Positions 44,485-55,860 of a DNA stretch of 64,000 nucleotides are shown here, piece after piece. The notes beneath the pieces were generated by a model. The model was not told the origin of the DNA. It did no database searches and was given only the letters and a program-made list of their open reading frames with translations. The stretch lies in NCBI RefSeq assembly GCF_030445035.2, contig NC_080677.1, positions 106,885,513-106,949,512 of the forward strand, in the 5' to 3' direction. Source of the DNA: Dasypus novemcinctus (lineage: Eukaryota; Chordata; Mammalia; Cingulata; Dasypodidae). A program made the translations under genes and the position numbers. The number at the start of each line of letters is the position of its first letter. The stretch's first letter is position 1.

Positions 44485-44830
44485 TAAAGCATAGTGTATT
44501 AAAACTGTCTTTCAAATCAGCCTGCTTGGGTTTGAATCCCAGCTCTGCCACTTTCTGTGTGACCTGAGCAAGGGGACCTCACTTCTTTGTGTTTCCATTT
44601 CCTTATCTATAAAATGAGGATGATGATATTACCTATCTCATAGCCTTATGAAAGGATAAGATGAATTAAATATGTGCAAAGGGCTTTGAAGAGCTACAAG
44701 CATGTAGCTGGTATTTATTGAGCAACTACTATATGCCATGCCCTCTAGTAGGCACCGGGGATACAGAAATGAGCCAGAGAGCCATGGTCCCTGTCCTCCA
44801 GATTGTCATCATCTCCTAGCAAAGCATTGC
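44485..44830 (+). repeat. MIR followed by L2 fragment
   Basis: TGGGTTTGAATCCCAGCTCT, CCTTATCTATAAAATGAGGA (MIR, 44,485-44,715), then ATTTATTGAGCAACTACTAT and GGCACCGGGGATACAGAAAT (L2, to about 44,830). 44,830-45,855 has nothing recognised. Confidence 0.8.
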
Positions 44831-45859
44831 CCAGGAGGCCCCTCTCAGATGACCACATGTTTATTACCTAAGGGTGGAATGAATCCAGGCATTCTGCCTC
44901 TGGTTTGGGGTCGGGCAGAGAACAAGTCCCACTGCTCATCTCCAAAGCACACACCAGCTACCTCATGTTTTGACTTTTTCCCGTCTCTGCCTCTTTACTG
45001 CCTTTCCCTCTCCTGATTCCACTTAAAGTCTAACTTCAAAAAGACTAGAAATAAAATCGCCAGTGAAAGAGACTTTCCTCCCCTCGCTTTCCCCTTCCTC
45101 TCTCCAGTCCTCTCCCCAGTCTCCACTTGTTCATATTGCTTCACTCCATCTCACAGCCGCACTCCAGATGCCCCATTCGGGGAGCTCTGAGATCCCTACT
45201 CTGCTAAGAACACACTCTGGCCTCGCTCTTCCTAGAACCCGACATAGCCATAATCTCCTTGGTTAGTGAGGACATTCACTGCGGGAACATTCGACTGTGT
45301 TTTCCCCGGGGGGATGGGGATGGGAGCCAGAGAAATTGCTCAGCTCCTGCACAGTCAGCGGGGAAGGTAATAGGGATTTCATCTGGGCACTGCCAAACAC
45401 AGATGAGTCCCTAGCCCAGGAAGGAAGACAAGCAGCTGCCGTCTCAGAGGCCAACTGCAGCCTGCAGGGAAAGGAATGTGGCCCTGGCCCAGAAAAGGCA
45501 GCCCCAAGGGGTTCACCCCAGTAGCTTGGAGATCTGGGGCTGCCCAGCCCAGGCGGGCCAGGAGAGTTGGTTGATGGATGTCTCTAATAGACATGTTGGG
45601 GAGCTGGCACGGCAAGTGTTTACACCCAAATGCACATCGGCTGCTTAAGGAATTCCCAAATCCCTCTCTGGAGCCTAGATTATGAAAAACCCTTCTAGAG
45701 GAATCCTGTGGCCTCCCTCGCCGCTATGTTCATCCCTCGACTGCCAGGGGTAGGGGTATTAGTAGGGGAGGGGTGCAAATGGCCGTCCTTTGGCCAATTG
45801 TGGCAGGTTCTGGATAGGCAGGTTAAATTATGGTATGTGAGGAGCTGGGGTGAAACAGT

Positions 45860-45985
45860 TGTTTGAAAGCAATTATTGAGCACCTACTATGTGTCAAGCC
45901 CTGTCCCAGACTCTGGAGAAACAAAGACTCTGGAGCAAATCAAGGAGCCTTTAGCTTAGCAGGCACACAGAGGCAGAGAGGAAGG
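45860..45985 (+). repeat. L2 fragment
   Basis: TTATTGAGCACCTACTATGT and CAAGCCCTGTCCCAGACTCT match L2. Confidence 0.65.
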
Positions 45986-46055
45986 AGCGGTTCCCTGAGC
46001 TGTGCAAACCACGTGATCTTTTCTGTTCTGGTTCCCTGGCTGCCCCCCTGCCCCC

Positions 46056-46061
46056 CACACA

Positions 46062-46093
<32 letters not shown>
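46056..46093. repeat. (CA)n microsatellite
   Basis: A CA run with one CATAC interruption. The DNA to 46,650 that follows is unrecognised. Confidence 0.9.
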
Positions 46094-46094
<1 letters not shown>

Positions 46095-46659
46095 GTCTTC
46101 TCAGCAGGTATCATAATCCTTTTACCATCTCAGTGATGAATAGTTACCTCTAGCTTGATTTGTTCAAAGAGGAAATTCTTGAAGCCCTCAAACCCTCCGA
46201 TGGTAAAGGGGTGAGGCTATAATGGCAACGTTTTGGACATTCTTCTAGATGGGCAGGTTTGGGGAGAGAATGCCCCCTAAGTCACTCGCTGTCAGAGGTC
46301 AGGACACCTGGGATGAGGTCCATGCCCCGCCTCATTCAAGCTGAAGCCCTCCCACCTCTTTCCCTGGGTTTTGGAGCATCTCAGCTGAGATGACGTGCGT
46401 GACAGGAAAGGAGAAGGTGCAGAGCTGGGCGCAGCACCTTCTGCACTTCACATGAATAGTCAGTGTTTACATTCATTTACATGTAAATAGTTGTTGAACG
46501 TCATAAAATATTTAGTGAGGAGAAACAAGAGAAGGAGCCCTTGGGCCGAGGTGTGTACTGGGGGAGTGAGGTGGGGTGGAGGGGTGACTTTGTGACTGTC
46601 ACATATTCTAGTCCGGTGCCTGGAGGGACAAGTGCCTGAATGGGCGACCTTAAGAGCCT

Positions 46660-47240
46660 TTTCTACAACAGGCTGGACGGGAACCAGACCGCCGCGGGGC
46701 TGGGCGGGGGAGGCCGTGGGTCTCACGCCCTCGGCCGTGGCTTTTCAGCCGATTTAACCTCGATTTGCGGCCAGCACCTAGTAGCTGCCCAATAACCGCG
46801 GGCCCGCCCTCCTGTCCCCAAACACCTCCAGGACGATGCGTCCCGGTCACGACGGCTCTTGCGGGACTAGCGCGCCTCGGCATTGGGCCCTTCCCTCGGC
46901 TTCCCACGCCCGGCGGCGCTGGGCCGGAGCGGCCCCGCCCGGGCCTCCACGCCCGCGGCAGGTCCCCGCGGCAGGTCCCCGCGCGGCGGGCGAGCTCGGC
47001 GGCGCGACCTTCCCGGCTTCTCTGCTGCCCCCTGCCGCCCACCCCGGGAACCGCCGCCGCCGCCGCGCGCCCGAGGCTGCGGATTCTCGCTCCGCCTCCC
47101 GACCCCCAACTGCCGAGAGCGGCGGGAAGGCGGCGAGTCCAGGGTTCCCGGAGGCCTCGCGCCCAGCCTGACGCCGCCCCGGGTCAGGGCTCTCCCGGCG
47201 GGAATCCGCAGGAGGCGCGCGGCCCTGCGGGAGAGTTAAT
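46660..47240. promoter_or_regulatory. Orphan CpG island 1, 13 kb downstream of LEP
   Basis: Very CpG-dense, for example CCGCCGCCGCCGCGCGCCCG near 47,053. A frame at 46,765-47,289 and several on the - strand are compositional (Arg/Pro/Ala/Gly). No TATA box or splice-bounded ORF was found. A promoter for a non-coding or distant gene is possible. Confidence 0.6.
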
Positions 47241-47605
47241 AAAAAGACCCCACTGGGACGGAGGCCAGACACGGAGATTCAAAGCCTGACATTTGCTTTA
47301 CTTGCTGTGTGGACCTGCGCAAACGTGTTCACTTCTCTAGGTGTCTGTTTCCTCATTGGAAAAGTCAGCATGCTGGTCTACATTTCTAAATCTTATATTC
47401 TATGATTCCAAAAAATAAATGAATTAACCGGGAAGACACCCAGTAAATCACTGAGCAGCCTCGATAATTTGCCTCTGAGCCAACAAGCCGATATTACCAT
47501 TTTGAAGAACAAGTTTTATTGCATTGCCAACTCAGATGATTGGTAGCTCTCTGCAGCAGTGTTGAGACGAGTCTGAAGTCATTTCTGGGTCCTGCAGGAG
47601 GCAGG

Positions 47606-47800
47606 ACGTTATGGGGTTAAAAAGCGGCTCCAGAGGCGCGGGTTCAAGTGCCAGCTCAGCACTTGAACACACAATTAATTACCCGCTGTGCGATCTTGGG
47701 CAAATTGCTCAATCTTTCTCAGCTCGGGGAACCGCAACGGTACCTGCCTCTCGGACTTGGTCGTGGGAATGGAATGAGATAATTCACGTAAAACCCTCAG
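47606..47800 (+). repeat. MIR between the two CpG islands
   Basis: GGCGCGGGTTCAAGTGCCAG, GTGCGATCTTGGGCAAATTG, TCAATCTTTCTCAGCTCGGG, GGAATGAGATAATTCACG follow the MIR core. It provides the first ~60 codons of a 412-codon open frame (47,611-48,849), which argues against that frame being a gene. Confidence 0.75.
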
Positions 47801-47809
47801 TCGGGTGTG

Positions 47810-48720
47810 GGGGACCAGGAGGGAGGCGTGGCGGCTCAGGGGGCTTCCAGTCGACCCGTTTCTCTGAACTCGAGGATCACCGGGGCCGCTCGTCCCCTTG
47901 CTCCCGGAAAAGGGATTGGGACTCTCACAAGGATGGAATCGATTCCGTCCAAGCGCCCCAGGTGAGGAGCCACTCCACCCCCAAATCAGCGTGCAACCGT
48001 CGAGTTCTCGTGTCCTCTTCCCTCTTTTTTCTTAAAGGGAATTTATCATTACAGGAAATGCCTTCGAGGCCCCGCCCCCTACTCTTCACGGAGCCCCGCC
48101 TGGACCCCTTCCTTGGGCTGAAGGGAGGGAACTGGGGCTGCAGTCGCCCCTGCTCTGATCCGCTCGGGTTTCTGCCCCGTGCGGGTGGGCGCGGGCCTCT
48201 CCCCGGCCCGGCGAGCGCGCGGCCCTGCTGGGTTGACCGCGCCGCGGCGCCGCGCGCCCCCCCAGCCCGGGAGAGAAACGCGCGGCCGCCACCCGGCCTG
48301 TTGGCGCGGAGCCGCGCGCTGAACTGCTGGGTTTGGGGAAAGAATTCCAACCGCTCAGCAAATTTGCCTTTATTGTTGTGTGTCTTGCCTGTTGGCTCTT
48401 TTCGCCCGGTCTCTTTTTCCTTCTTCTCGAGTCAGCAATGCCGAGACCAGCCAAGCAGATGGGGCGAGGGGGGAGTGGGGCGAAGGGGGAGTGGCGCTGC
48501 TTGTGCACCCCCAGGTCCCCCTGCGTCGGCGTCCCTCTTCCCTCGGCAAGCTGCGGGACGCGGCGCTTCTGGACCTTTTTTCTGGGGGAGGCAACTGTTT
48601 GCCCGCCCCTCGAAGGCCTGGTCCAAGGGCACTGGCGCGGGAGGCTGGGCGCTGGAGCCGCGGGGCGCACAGGCCCCTGTGAGCCTGTGGGCTCTCGGCG
48701 GGCCTGCGGCTCCCTTCTTG
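47810..48720. promoter_or_regulatory. Orphan CpG island 2
   Basis: CpG density is highest at 48,170-48,320. The long + frame through it starts in a MIR, runs over GC-rich DNA and ends in AT-rich flank; its product has no family resemblance. Regulatory role unproven. Confidence 0.55.
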
Positions 48721-48839
48721 GCCACAGTTTCCCCTTTCTCATTGTACCTGGATAACCTCGGACCCTTTTCTACATGCTTTACATTTAACTCATGTAATTC
48801 TTACAACTCTGTGAGTAGGTCCTATTTTTTTCTCTCTCT

Positions 48840-49724
48840 TAATTTTTAAAAAATGTTCTATTAAAAAAATATAGGAGGTCCCCATATACCTCCCACCCCT
48901 CTTGCCCCACTTCTCCCACATGAACAATCTCTTTCATCATCATGGCACATTCATTGCATTTGGTGAATACATTTTGGAGCACTGCTGCACCACATAGATA
49001 ATGGTTTACATTGTAGTTTACACTCTCCCCCAGTCCACCCAGTGGGCCATGGCAGGACATACAATGTCCAGCATCTGTCCCTGCAGTACCACCCAGGACA
49101 ACTCCAATTCCTGAAAGTGCCCCCAAATCGTATCTCTTCTTCCCTCTCCCTACCCTCAGCAGCTACCGTGGCCACTTTCTCCACATCGATGCTACAATTT
49201 CTTCCATTACTAATCACAATAGTTCCATAGTAGAATATCAGTAAGTCTACTCTAATCTATACTCTATTCCTCCATCTTGTGGACCCTGGGATGGCTATGT
49301 CCACTCCACCTCTGTATCGAGACAGGGTTTAGATTCCACATAGATGATGAATGCAATTCTCCTGCTTGCAGTTGTAGGCACTCTTGATTCTCTGGTGTGG
49401 TGGTTGATCTTCTTCACCTCCGTATTAGCTGGCTGGGGTATGTCCAAAAAACCAGAGGGTACAAGTTACAAGTCTGCTGAGGCTCAGGGCCTAGCTGTCA
49501 CATGGACAGTCCAGAGATTCAGGTCCCCTGAGTATACACCAACCCAAGCACCAACCACAGGTCCAGTAAAAGTGACAGAAGAGGCATGTGTAGAAAGGTC
49601 ACATCTGAGTCCAACTCCATCACACTCAGGAACACAAACTCCAAAACCACATTGTCAGTCAGCCCCCAAATCAAGGAATGATAATAAAAAACAGAGATAG
49701 CAAACCATCTACACAGTAATTTTT
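48840..49724 (-). mobile_element. Poly(A)-tailed retroelement (unnamed family), copy 4, antisense
   Basis: About 870 bp (48,848-49,716) between TAATTTTT direct repeats (48,840-48,847; 49,717-49,724). On the - strand it ends in an A-rich tail after ATATTTTTTTAATAGAAC. Shared segments with copies 3 and 5 include the reverse of GGAGTTGTCCTGG and of CCACTGGGTGGACTG. It lies just after CpG island 2. Confidence 0.8.
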
Positions 49725-50180
49725 CATCTGTGCTTTAAGATTTGAAGGGATATTTGGAAGGTCCCTGTCCACAAAAATATTACCCTACACTTAGATCTAA
49801 CTGTCTAATGCATGATTCTTTCTTTTGAATTAATCGCTGTCCTCATTCAGGCTTGAGCAGATACATCTAGCTGTCTGGACCTTACATGAGTACAGTATGT
49901 CCTATACAATATTTGGGACATATTTATACTCCCCCAAAATGAGCCTTTTATCTGAAATTCAAATTTAACTGGGTGTCCTATGTTTTTGCTTTCTAAATCT
50001 GGCAATCCTAGCCCTGTGGACTCTGCTGAGGAGTTTAGATTTTATCCTGTAGGGAATGGGAGACCTTTGGATTGTGAACTCTGAAATATTTGGTCCAAGC
50101 AGTCCAGGCTTATGGCCTGTGGGTGTCAGTGCCAAGTCTCTGCTTGTGGCCCCAGAGTTAGTCTATGAGGTGTAGCCAAC
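49725..50180. other. Stretch without recognised features
   Basis: No gene or repeat that I can name lies between the antisense retroelement and the LTR-like element. Confidence 0.5.
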
Positions 50181-50680
50181 TGTATTAGTCAGCCAAAGGG
50201 GTGCTGATGCAAAATACCAGAAATTGGCTGGTTTTTATAAAGGGTATTTATTTGGGGTAGGAGCTTACAGGTACCAAGCCATAGAGCATAAGTGACTTCC
50301 CTCACCAAAGTCTATTTGGAGCAAGATGGCTGCCGATGTCTGCGAGGGTTCAGGCTTCCTGGATTCCTACTTTGTTCTTGGGGCTTGCTTTTCTCTGGGT
50401 TCGAGATTCCTTCCTTCCTGGGGCTGGCTTCTCTTTCCTCTGGGTGCTGACTTCCCGGGTCTTCAGCATCAAATTCTAACATCAGAAATCCCTGCATCAA
50501 AAGCTCCAACTCCATCCTTTGCCATACCTTTTATCTGTGAGTCTCCACCCACCAAGGGGTGGGGACTGGGTGAGGACTCCACACCCTATGGATAACTCAG
50601 TCATGCCCAGGTACAGATCAGATTACAAACATAATCCAATATTTCTTTTTGGAATTGATCAATTATATCAAACTGCTACA
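50181..50680 (+). mobile_element. LTR-like element (solo), sense
   Basis: Starts TGTATTAGTCAGCCAAAGGG and ends AACTGCTACA, with TG...CA ends over about 500 bp. Flanks CCAAC / CCACC could be a decayed 5-bp target duplication. No internal viral genes adjoin it, so it would be a solo LTR if the class is right. Small frames within it are not genes. Confidence 0.6.
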
Positions 50681-51044
50681 CCACCCACCAACCTACTCTC
50701 TTGAGTGGCACTGACAGGTTCAAGTAACTGCCTGAGAGCCTGGGTCAGAGTTCGGTTCTCTATTTATACCCCCAACCCCGCCAGCTCAGTACGCCCCCTC
50801 AAGTAAGCAGCATGCCCTTCAGCCGGTACTCTGGGATGCTGCAGAGGGAAACCACTTAGTATGGGGGGACTGAGTGAGACAATCCCACAAGTGGACTTAA
50901 ACAGAGGCTCCTTCTTCCCAAGGCCCCCTTCCTTGCCCCACCAGGGAGACAAAGGATCCTGTCTGAAATGGGTGTGGATGTCCACCCCCTCATAGTCAGC
51001 ATTGTGTGGGGTGTGGGGTGTGGAGCCTGGAGTGCAGTGAACAA

Positions 51045-51195
51045 GGCTTGGAGCTTAGAGACTCCGATTCTGCCTCCAGTGTTCTCAGGCAATTCCAAAC
51101 CATTCAGAGCCTCAGTTTCTTTATCTGCAAAATGGGGGAACTAATAATACCCAGATCACCCCATTATGGTGAGAGTTAGATGAGAGAGTACCTAA
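51045..51195 (+). repeat. MIR
   Basis: CTCAGGCAATTCCAAACC, GAGCCTCAGTTTCTTTATCT, GCAAAATGGGGGAACTAATA follow the MIR core. Confidence 0.75.
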
Positions 51196-51226
51196 GACAT
51201 CTTTTTGCCTCAAAAATTAATGAAAG

Positions 51227-51450
51227 GTAACGGATGTGGCTCAAGCAGTTGAGCACCCATCTCCCACATGGAAGGTCCCAGGTTCAGTTCCTGGTGCCTC
51301 CTGAAAAAACAAATACAGACAACAAGCAAAACAAATGAAAAAACAACAACAACAACAACTCAGGGAAGCCGATGTGGCTCAGTGGTTGAGCTCTGGCTTC
51401 CCAAATATGAGGTCCTGGGTTCAATCCCCAGGCCCCAGTACCAAAAAAAA
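51227..51450 (+). mobile_element. Dimeric DAS-type SINE, sense
   Basis: Two tRNA-like heads in tandem: GGATGTGGCTCAAGCAGTTG...GGTTCAGTTCC and CGATGTGGCTCAGTGGTTGA...GGTTCAATCC. They are joined by an A/CAA-rich linker (CAACAACAACAACAACT) and end in an A-rich tail. Confidence 0.85.
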
Positions 51451-51789
51451 GAAAAGAATGAATGATGAACAAAACATGCCGCTCCTCAGCCTTCCTGCTC
51501 CCTCACCCCCACTCTCCATCCACTGGCCTGCCTTCCCCTCAAACCTCTCCTGAATCCCTCTCCACAAACACCCCCCCCCCCATGGCTCTGGGTGGCAGTT
51601 TTCCCACACGCTGTTCCAGATTCTCTCAGGTATGGGGTTTGTCCAAAGCCCTTCCCTACACACCCTTAATTCCATCCTGTGAGAGAGAAGAGAAAGACAG
51701 GGACTAAGAGGCTGCACAGTGTCACTTCCAGGTGACGATGCTGAGTCACCAGTGGACACGGCTGAAGACCCAGTAGATCTTGATGTTCT

Positions 51790-51986
51790 GTTCCCATGTA
51801 TCACATGTTTATTGAGGGCCTTTTATGTGCCGGGCCTGGGTGAGGCCTTCAGGATACAACAGTGAGCAGGATAGGAGGTTCCTTGCCCTGATGGAGTTTA
51901 GAGTTTAGCAGGAAAAACCCAATTAGATAAGTAATGACAACATAACGTGATAGGGTCGTGTTGGGGAAGGGATACTGCTGTGGCAT
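51790..51986 (+). repeat. L2 fragment, target of retroelement copy 5
   Basis: ATGTTTATTGAGGGCCTTTT, GGGCCTGGGTGAGGCCTTC, ACAACAGTGAGCAGGATAGG and CTGATGGAGTTTAGAGTTTA match the L2 3' region. Confidence 0.75.
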
Positions 51987-52919
51987 AAAGCAGGAGCCCC
52001 AGAGACAGATAAAGTAGATACAACCCCAGGTATTGGTTCTATGATTCTATGGTCATGGCAGATGGAGTTCAGTGCCATGTTTGTTGGCCCTACTTTGGAG
52101 TTCATGTTTCTGTGTGATGGAGCTGGACTCAGCTGTGATCTTTGTCCATAAGCCTCTCCTGTTACTTTTTCCGGATCTGTAGTTGGTGCTGGAGTTTAGT
52201 GTATACCCAGGGGACCTGAATCTCTGGACTGACCATGTGATAGCCAGGCCCTGAGCCTCAACAGACTTGCAACTCCTATACTCTGGTTTATTGGACTTAC
52301 CCCACTCAGCTAACATGGAGGTGAAGAAGGTCAACCACCAGGGAGCCAAGAGTGCCTACAACTGAAAGCAGGAGGAGTGCATCCATCATCCATGTGGAAT
52401 CCCCCTCTTGACATAGATGTGGAGTGGACACAACCATTCTAAGATCCACAGGATGGAGAAATAGAGTATGGACTAGAGTAGACTTACTGATTTTCTATTC
52501 ATGAACTATTGTGATTAGTAATCAAAGAAAATGTGGCATTGGTGTGGAGAAAGTGGCCATGGTTGCTGCTGAGGGTAGGGAGTGGGAGGAAGAGATGTGA
52601 ATGTGGGGGCATTTTCGGGGGTTGGAGTTGTCCTGGATGTTGCTGCAGGGACAGTTACCGGACATTGTATGTCCTCCCATGGCCCACTGGGTGGACTGTG
52701 GGAGAGTGTGGGCTGTGGTGTGGACCATTGACCATGAGGTGCAGCGGTGCTCAGAGATGTATTCACCAAGTGCAATGAATGTCTCATGATGATGGAGAAG
52801 GTTGTTGTTATGGGCGGAAGAGTGGGGTGAGGGGGGTGGGGGTTATATATACCTGATATTTTTTTAATGTAACTTTAAAAATTAAATAAAGACCAAAAAA
52901 AAAAAAAGCAGGGGCCCAG
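51987..52919 (+). mobile_element. Poly(A)-tailed retroelement (unnamed family), copy 5
   Basis: About 0.9 kb ending in ATTAAATAAAGACC plus A13. AAAGCAGGAGCCCCAG on the left (51,987) and AAAGCAGGGGCCCAGC on the right (52,904) look like a diverged target duplication. It aligns with copies 3 and 4 across almost its length and extends about 90 bp further at the 5' end. The frames inside are not genes. Confidence 0.78.
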
Positions 52920-53585
52920 CCAAGTGTAGGGGTCAGGGGCCAGGGTCAGTGAGTAAGTTAGGAAGCAGAAACCAGGAACCGAGCAGAAGAGAGCAGTCTG
53001 TCTTGAGAACAACGGTGGGAACTACACCAGAGGTCAGGCAGGTAGGGGCACACTGGTTTCAGTGGTGACCCTGAGGATAGGTTCGCCCCCCCTTGCTGGG
53101 CTGAGACTGGAGGAGATTGAGGAGGCAGAAGAGGCAGAAAGAGGATTCCCAAAAGTGCAGCGGTGATGGCTTGAGGGAGGGCAGGCCTGAGGCTAGGAGG
53201 GAAGGTGAGAGGTTTGTACTCAGAGCCTGGAGAGGCCTGGGATAAAAGTCAGCTGAGGTTTTTAAGGAAGTGGGCGGAGCCCGAATTCAGAGCAGAGTTT
53301 ATGACAGGTGCCCAGGCCTCAGGAGCACAGGGCTTCCTTCTCAGCAGGAGGGAGGAGGCGGGGCAGCACCCAGGCTGTGGGGTGAGGGTTTGCAGCCCCG
53401 GGGCTGAGGAAGGGCTTTCCCCAAGGCTCCTATCTCATCTCTGATGCAGGGGACAAGGTCAAGCATTGATGCGGTGGGCAAAACTGGGGGGGCTGGCCCA
53501 GCCTCTGCTGGACTGGCTCGGAAAGCCACTTGTTAAATGCCCAGGAATTTGCTATCCAGGTGTTAAACATAGCTATTATTAAAAA
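52920..53585. other. Stretch without recognised features
   Basis: GC-moderate DNA with many short GGAGG/GGCAG motifs; no gene or repeat recognised. Confidence 0.5.
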
Positions 53586-53589
53586 GTAA

Positions 53590-54570
53590 ATTATAATAGA
53601 TCCACACAAAAATATCCAACTGATTTTTTACCAAAGCTCAAAAGCATTCCATAGAGGAAGGATTGCACCAAAGATGATATACAGATGACAGATAAACACA
53701 TGAAAAGATGTTCAAGATCCTTAGTCATCAGGGAAATGCAAATTAAAACCACAGTGAGATATCCCTACACACCTACCAGAATGACTAAAATAAAAAATAG
53801 TGATAACACCAGATGCTGTTGAGGATTTGGAGAAACTGGATCCATCGTATATTGCTGTTGGGAATGCAAAATCATACAGCCACTCTGGAAAAGAGTCTGG
53901 CAGTTTCTTGCAAAGACCTATGCTTACCATACAACCCAGCAATTGCACCATTGGGCATTTATCTCAGAGAAATTAAAAGTTATGTTCTCTTAACAACCTG
54001 TACACAAATGTTCATAGGAGCTTATTCATAATAGCCCCTAGAAACAACTCGATGTCCTTCAACAATAAACTGCCATACGTCCACACTATGGAATACCACT
54101 CAGCAACAAACCAGAGCTAACTACTGATAGATGCAACAACTTGAGTGAACCTCCAGGACATTATGCCAGTGAATGAGTGGAAAGACCAACCCCTAAAGGT
54201 TACAGACTATTTGAGTCAAGTCATATATAACACTCTTGAAATGATACAGTTATGGAGATGGAGAAAGATTGCCAGGGGTTAGGGAAGGAGGAGGGAGGAA
54301 GGGCCTGTGGCTATGGAAGGGGGACCCTTTGGTGATGGAATAGTTTTGTATCTTGACTGTGGTGACAGGCACACAAATCTACACATGTGATAAAATTGCA
54401 TGGAACTAAATACACAAACAAGTACAAACAAATCTGGGGAAATCTGAATAAAATTGGTGGTTTGTGTCAATGTCGATTTCCTGGTTGCGATTTTGGACCC
54501 TGTGGTGTTACCTTCAGGTAAAGGGTAGAACGGACTTCTCTGCATTATTTCTTACAACTTCAGGTGAATC
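53590..54570 (+). mobile_element. Old L1, 3' part of ORF2 and 3'UTR
   Basis: GGGAAATGCAAATTAAAACC, GATATCCCTACACACCTACC, TGTCCTTCAACAATAAACTG, CTATGGAATACCACTCAGCA and TTGCCAGGGGTTAGGG are the canonical L1 ORF2 C-terminal and 3'UTR sequence of an old subfamily (L1M type). ORF2 is broken by stops; this is a 5'-truncated dead copy. Confidence 0.85.
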
Positions 54571-54619
54571 TATAAGTACCTCAGAAGAGAATGCTTTTAA
54601 AAATTAAATTATACAAACT

Positions 54620-55665
54620 TAAAGTATATTTAAAAAGATAATAAAAACTTGCATCACTTCCTATTTATTGTATTATATGTCACTCTCTGTGCTCTAGAGG
54701 TTATTTCTGTCAATTGTATCTTTATGGTAGCTAATGTCATATCACATTGGTGGCTTGAAATTGGCTGTGATGGGAGTATTTGTGTCACAAGAAAAGTCCA
54801 ACACTACACAAGTGTTCCCAAGCCCCTCCAAAGTCTATTGTTAAACCTTTGCCAGCACACTACCAGGCTGACCCGAGGAGGCGGAGTCATCGCTGAGGAA
54901 GAGAGAAGCACGAGCTGTCAAGAGGAACAGAAGCAGCTGTCGTGGGCCCAGCTGAGGGTTGAGACCATGACTTTATGGTCACCCAGCTTGCCCCGCATTT
55001 CCATAGGCCCTTGCCAGTCTGGGTCTAGGGTTGAGGTTTTGCGAGGTACCTGAAAGGGAAGGACAATGGAGAGAGGGAGTTAGGAGACAGGCACTTAGTG
55101 CTTGACACTGGAGCCTGGAATCTGAGCTGGAAGGAGAAGGAAGAGAAGGCAGCGGGGACTGGGGGATGGGTACCGAGTGCAGGCATCCATGGGCTGGAGA
55201 TCCCAAAGAGATGGAGGAGCCGGATATTACGAGAAAATGAGCTAGAGAGCGGAAAAGCGGGGGCTGCAGTCAGAGCGTACAACCATTGAACACATCATTT
55301 CAGAGGCGGCACAGTCGTGAGATGATGAAAGTCCATAGCGTGGCCATGGTGATGGGGGCTGGCGTGGAGGGGAGCAGAGCGGAGGAGAGGGCCTTAAGGA
55401 CAAGGAAGCCCAGAACAGAGAGGTCATGGGCAGGGCATGACCATGGACGCTGACGTCTCCTGGGATTGTGGCAGGACTTGGAAGAAACACTGGGAGAGGG
55501 AGAAGGGAGAAGGGAGGAGGGAGGACAAGAGGAAGGGAGAGGAAAACACAAGAGGAAAGAAAGAAAAATCTCTTCTTAGGCAAGGCAAGAAAGGGAGACT
55601 AATATTAAAATTGGAGGATGCTTGGGGCATCCCTTACCGATGCGAAATGTCTCTATTTTAATATG
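54620..55665. other. Stretch with purine-rich tract, otherwise unrecognised
   Basis: A G/A-rich tract spans about 55,485-55,570. No gene or named repeat is supported; open frames on - (55,242-55,583) are the complement of this tract. Confidence 0.5.
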
Positions 55666-55669
55666 TAAA

Positions 55670-55860
55670 AAGACAAAAAGATAAAGGGGTAGGGACAAAG
55701 GGTATAGGAACATAGTTTGTGTTTGCTGTTGAAGTTAAGTTGGCATCAAACCAAACAGATTGTTTTTTATTTAGGATGTTAAATTTAACCCCCATGGTAA
55801 CCACAGAGAAAGTATCAGAAAATATTCAAACTCATAGAGACAGAAGGTGGAGTGCTATTA
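55670..55860 (+). mobile_element. L1 inter-ORF fragment
   Basis: GGGTATAGGAACATAGTTTG, GTTAAGTTGGCATCAAACC and AACCCCCATGGTAACCACAG parallel 59,260-59,375 in the large L1 downstream (GGGTATAGGAACAGTGTATG; CCTGTGGTAACC). It is an isolated piece of the same kind of L1. Confidence 0.65.

Noticed and set aside
44009..44492. 140-150-codon frames on the - strand
   Set aside because: They are the complement of a DAS SINE at 44,010-44,434.
47611..48849. 412-codon open frame on the + strand
   Set aside because: It begins inside a MIR, crosses CpG-rich DNA where stops are rare, and ends in AT-rich flank at a retroelement. The product has no domain or family resemblance.
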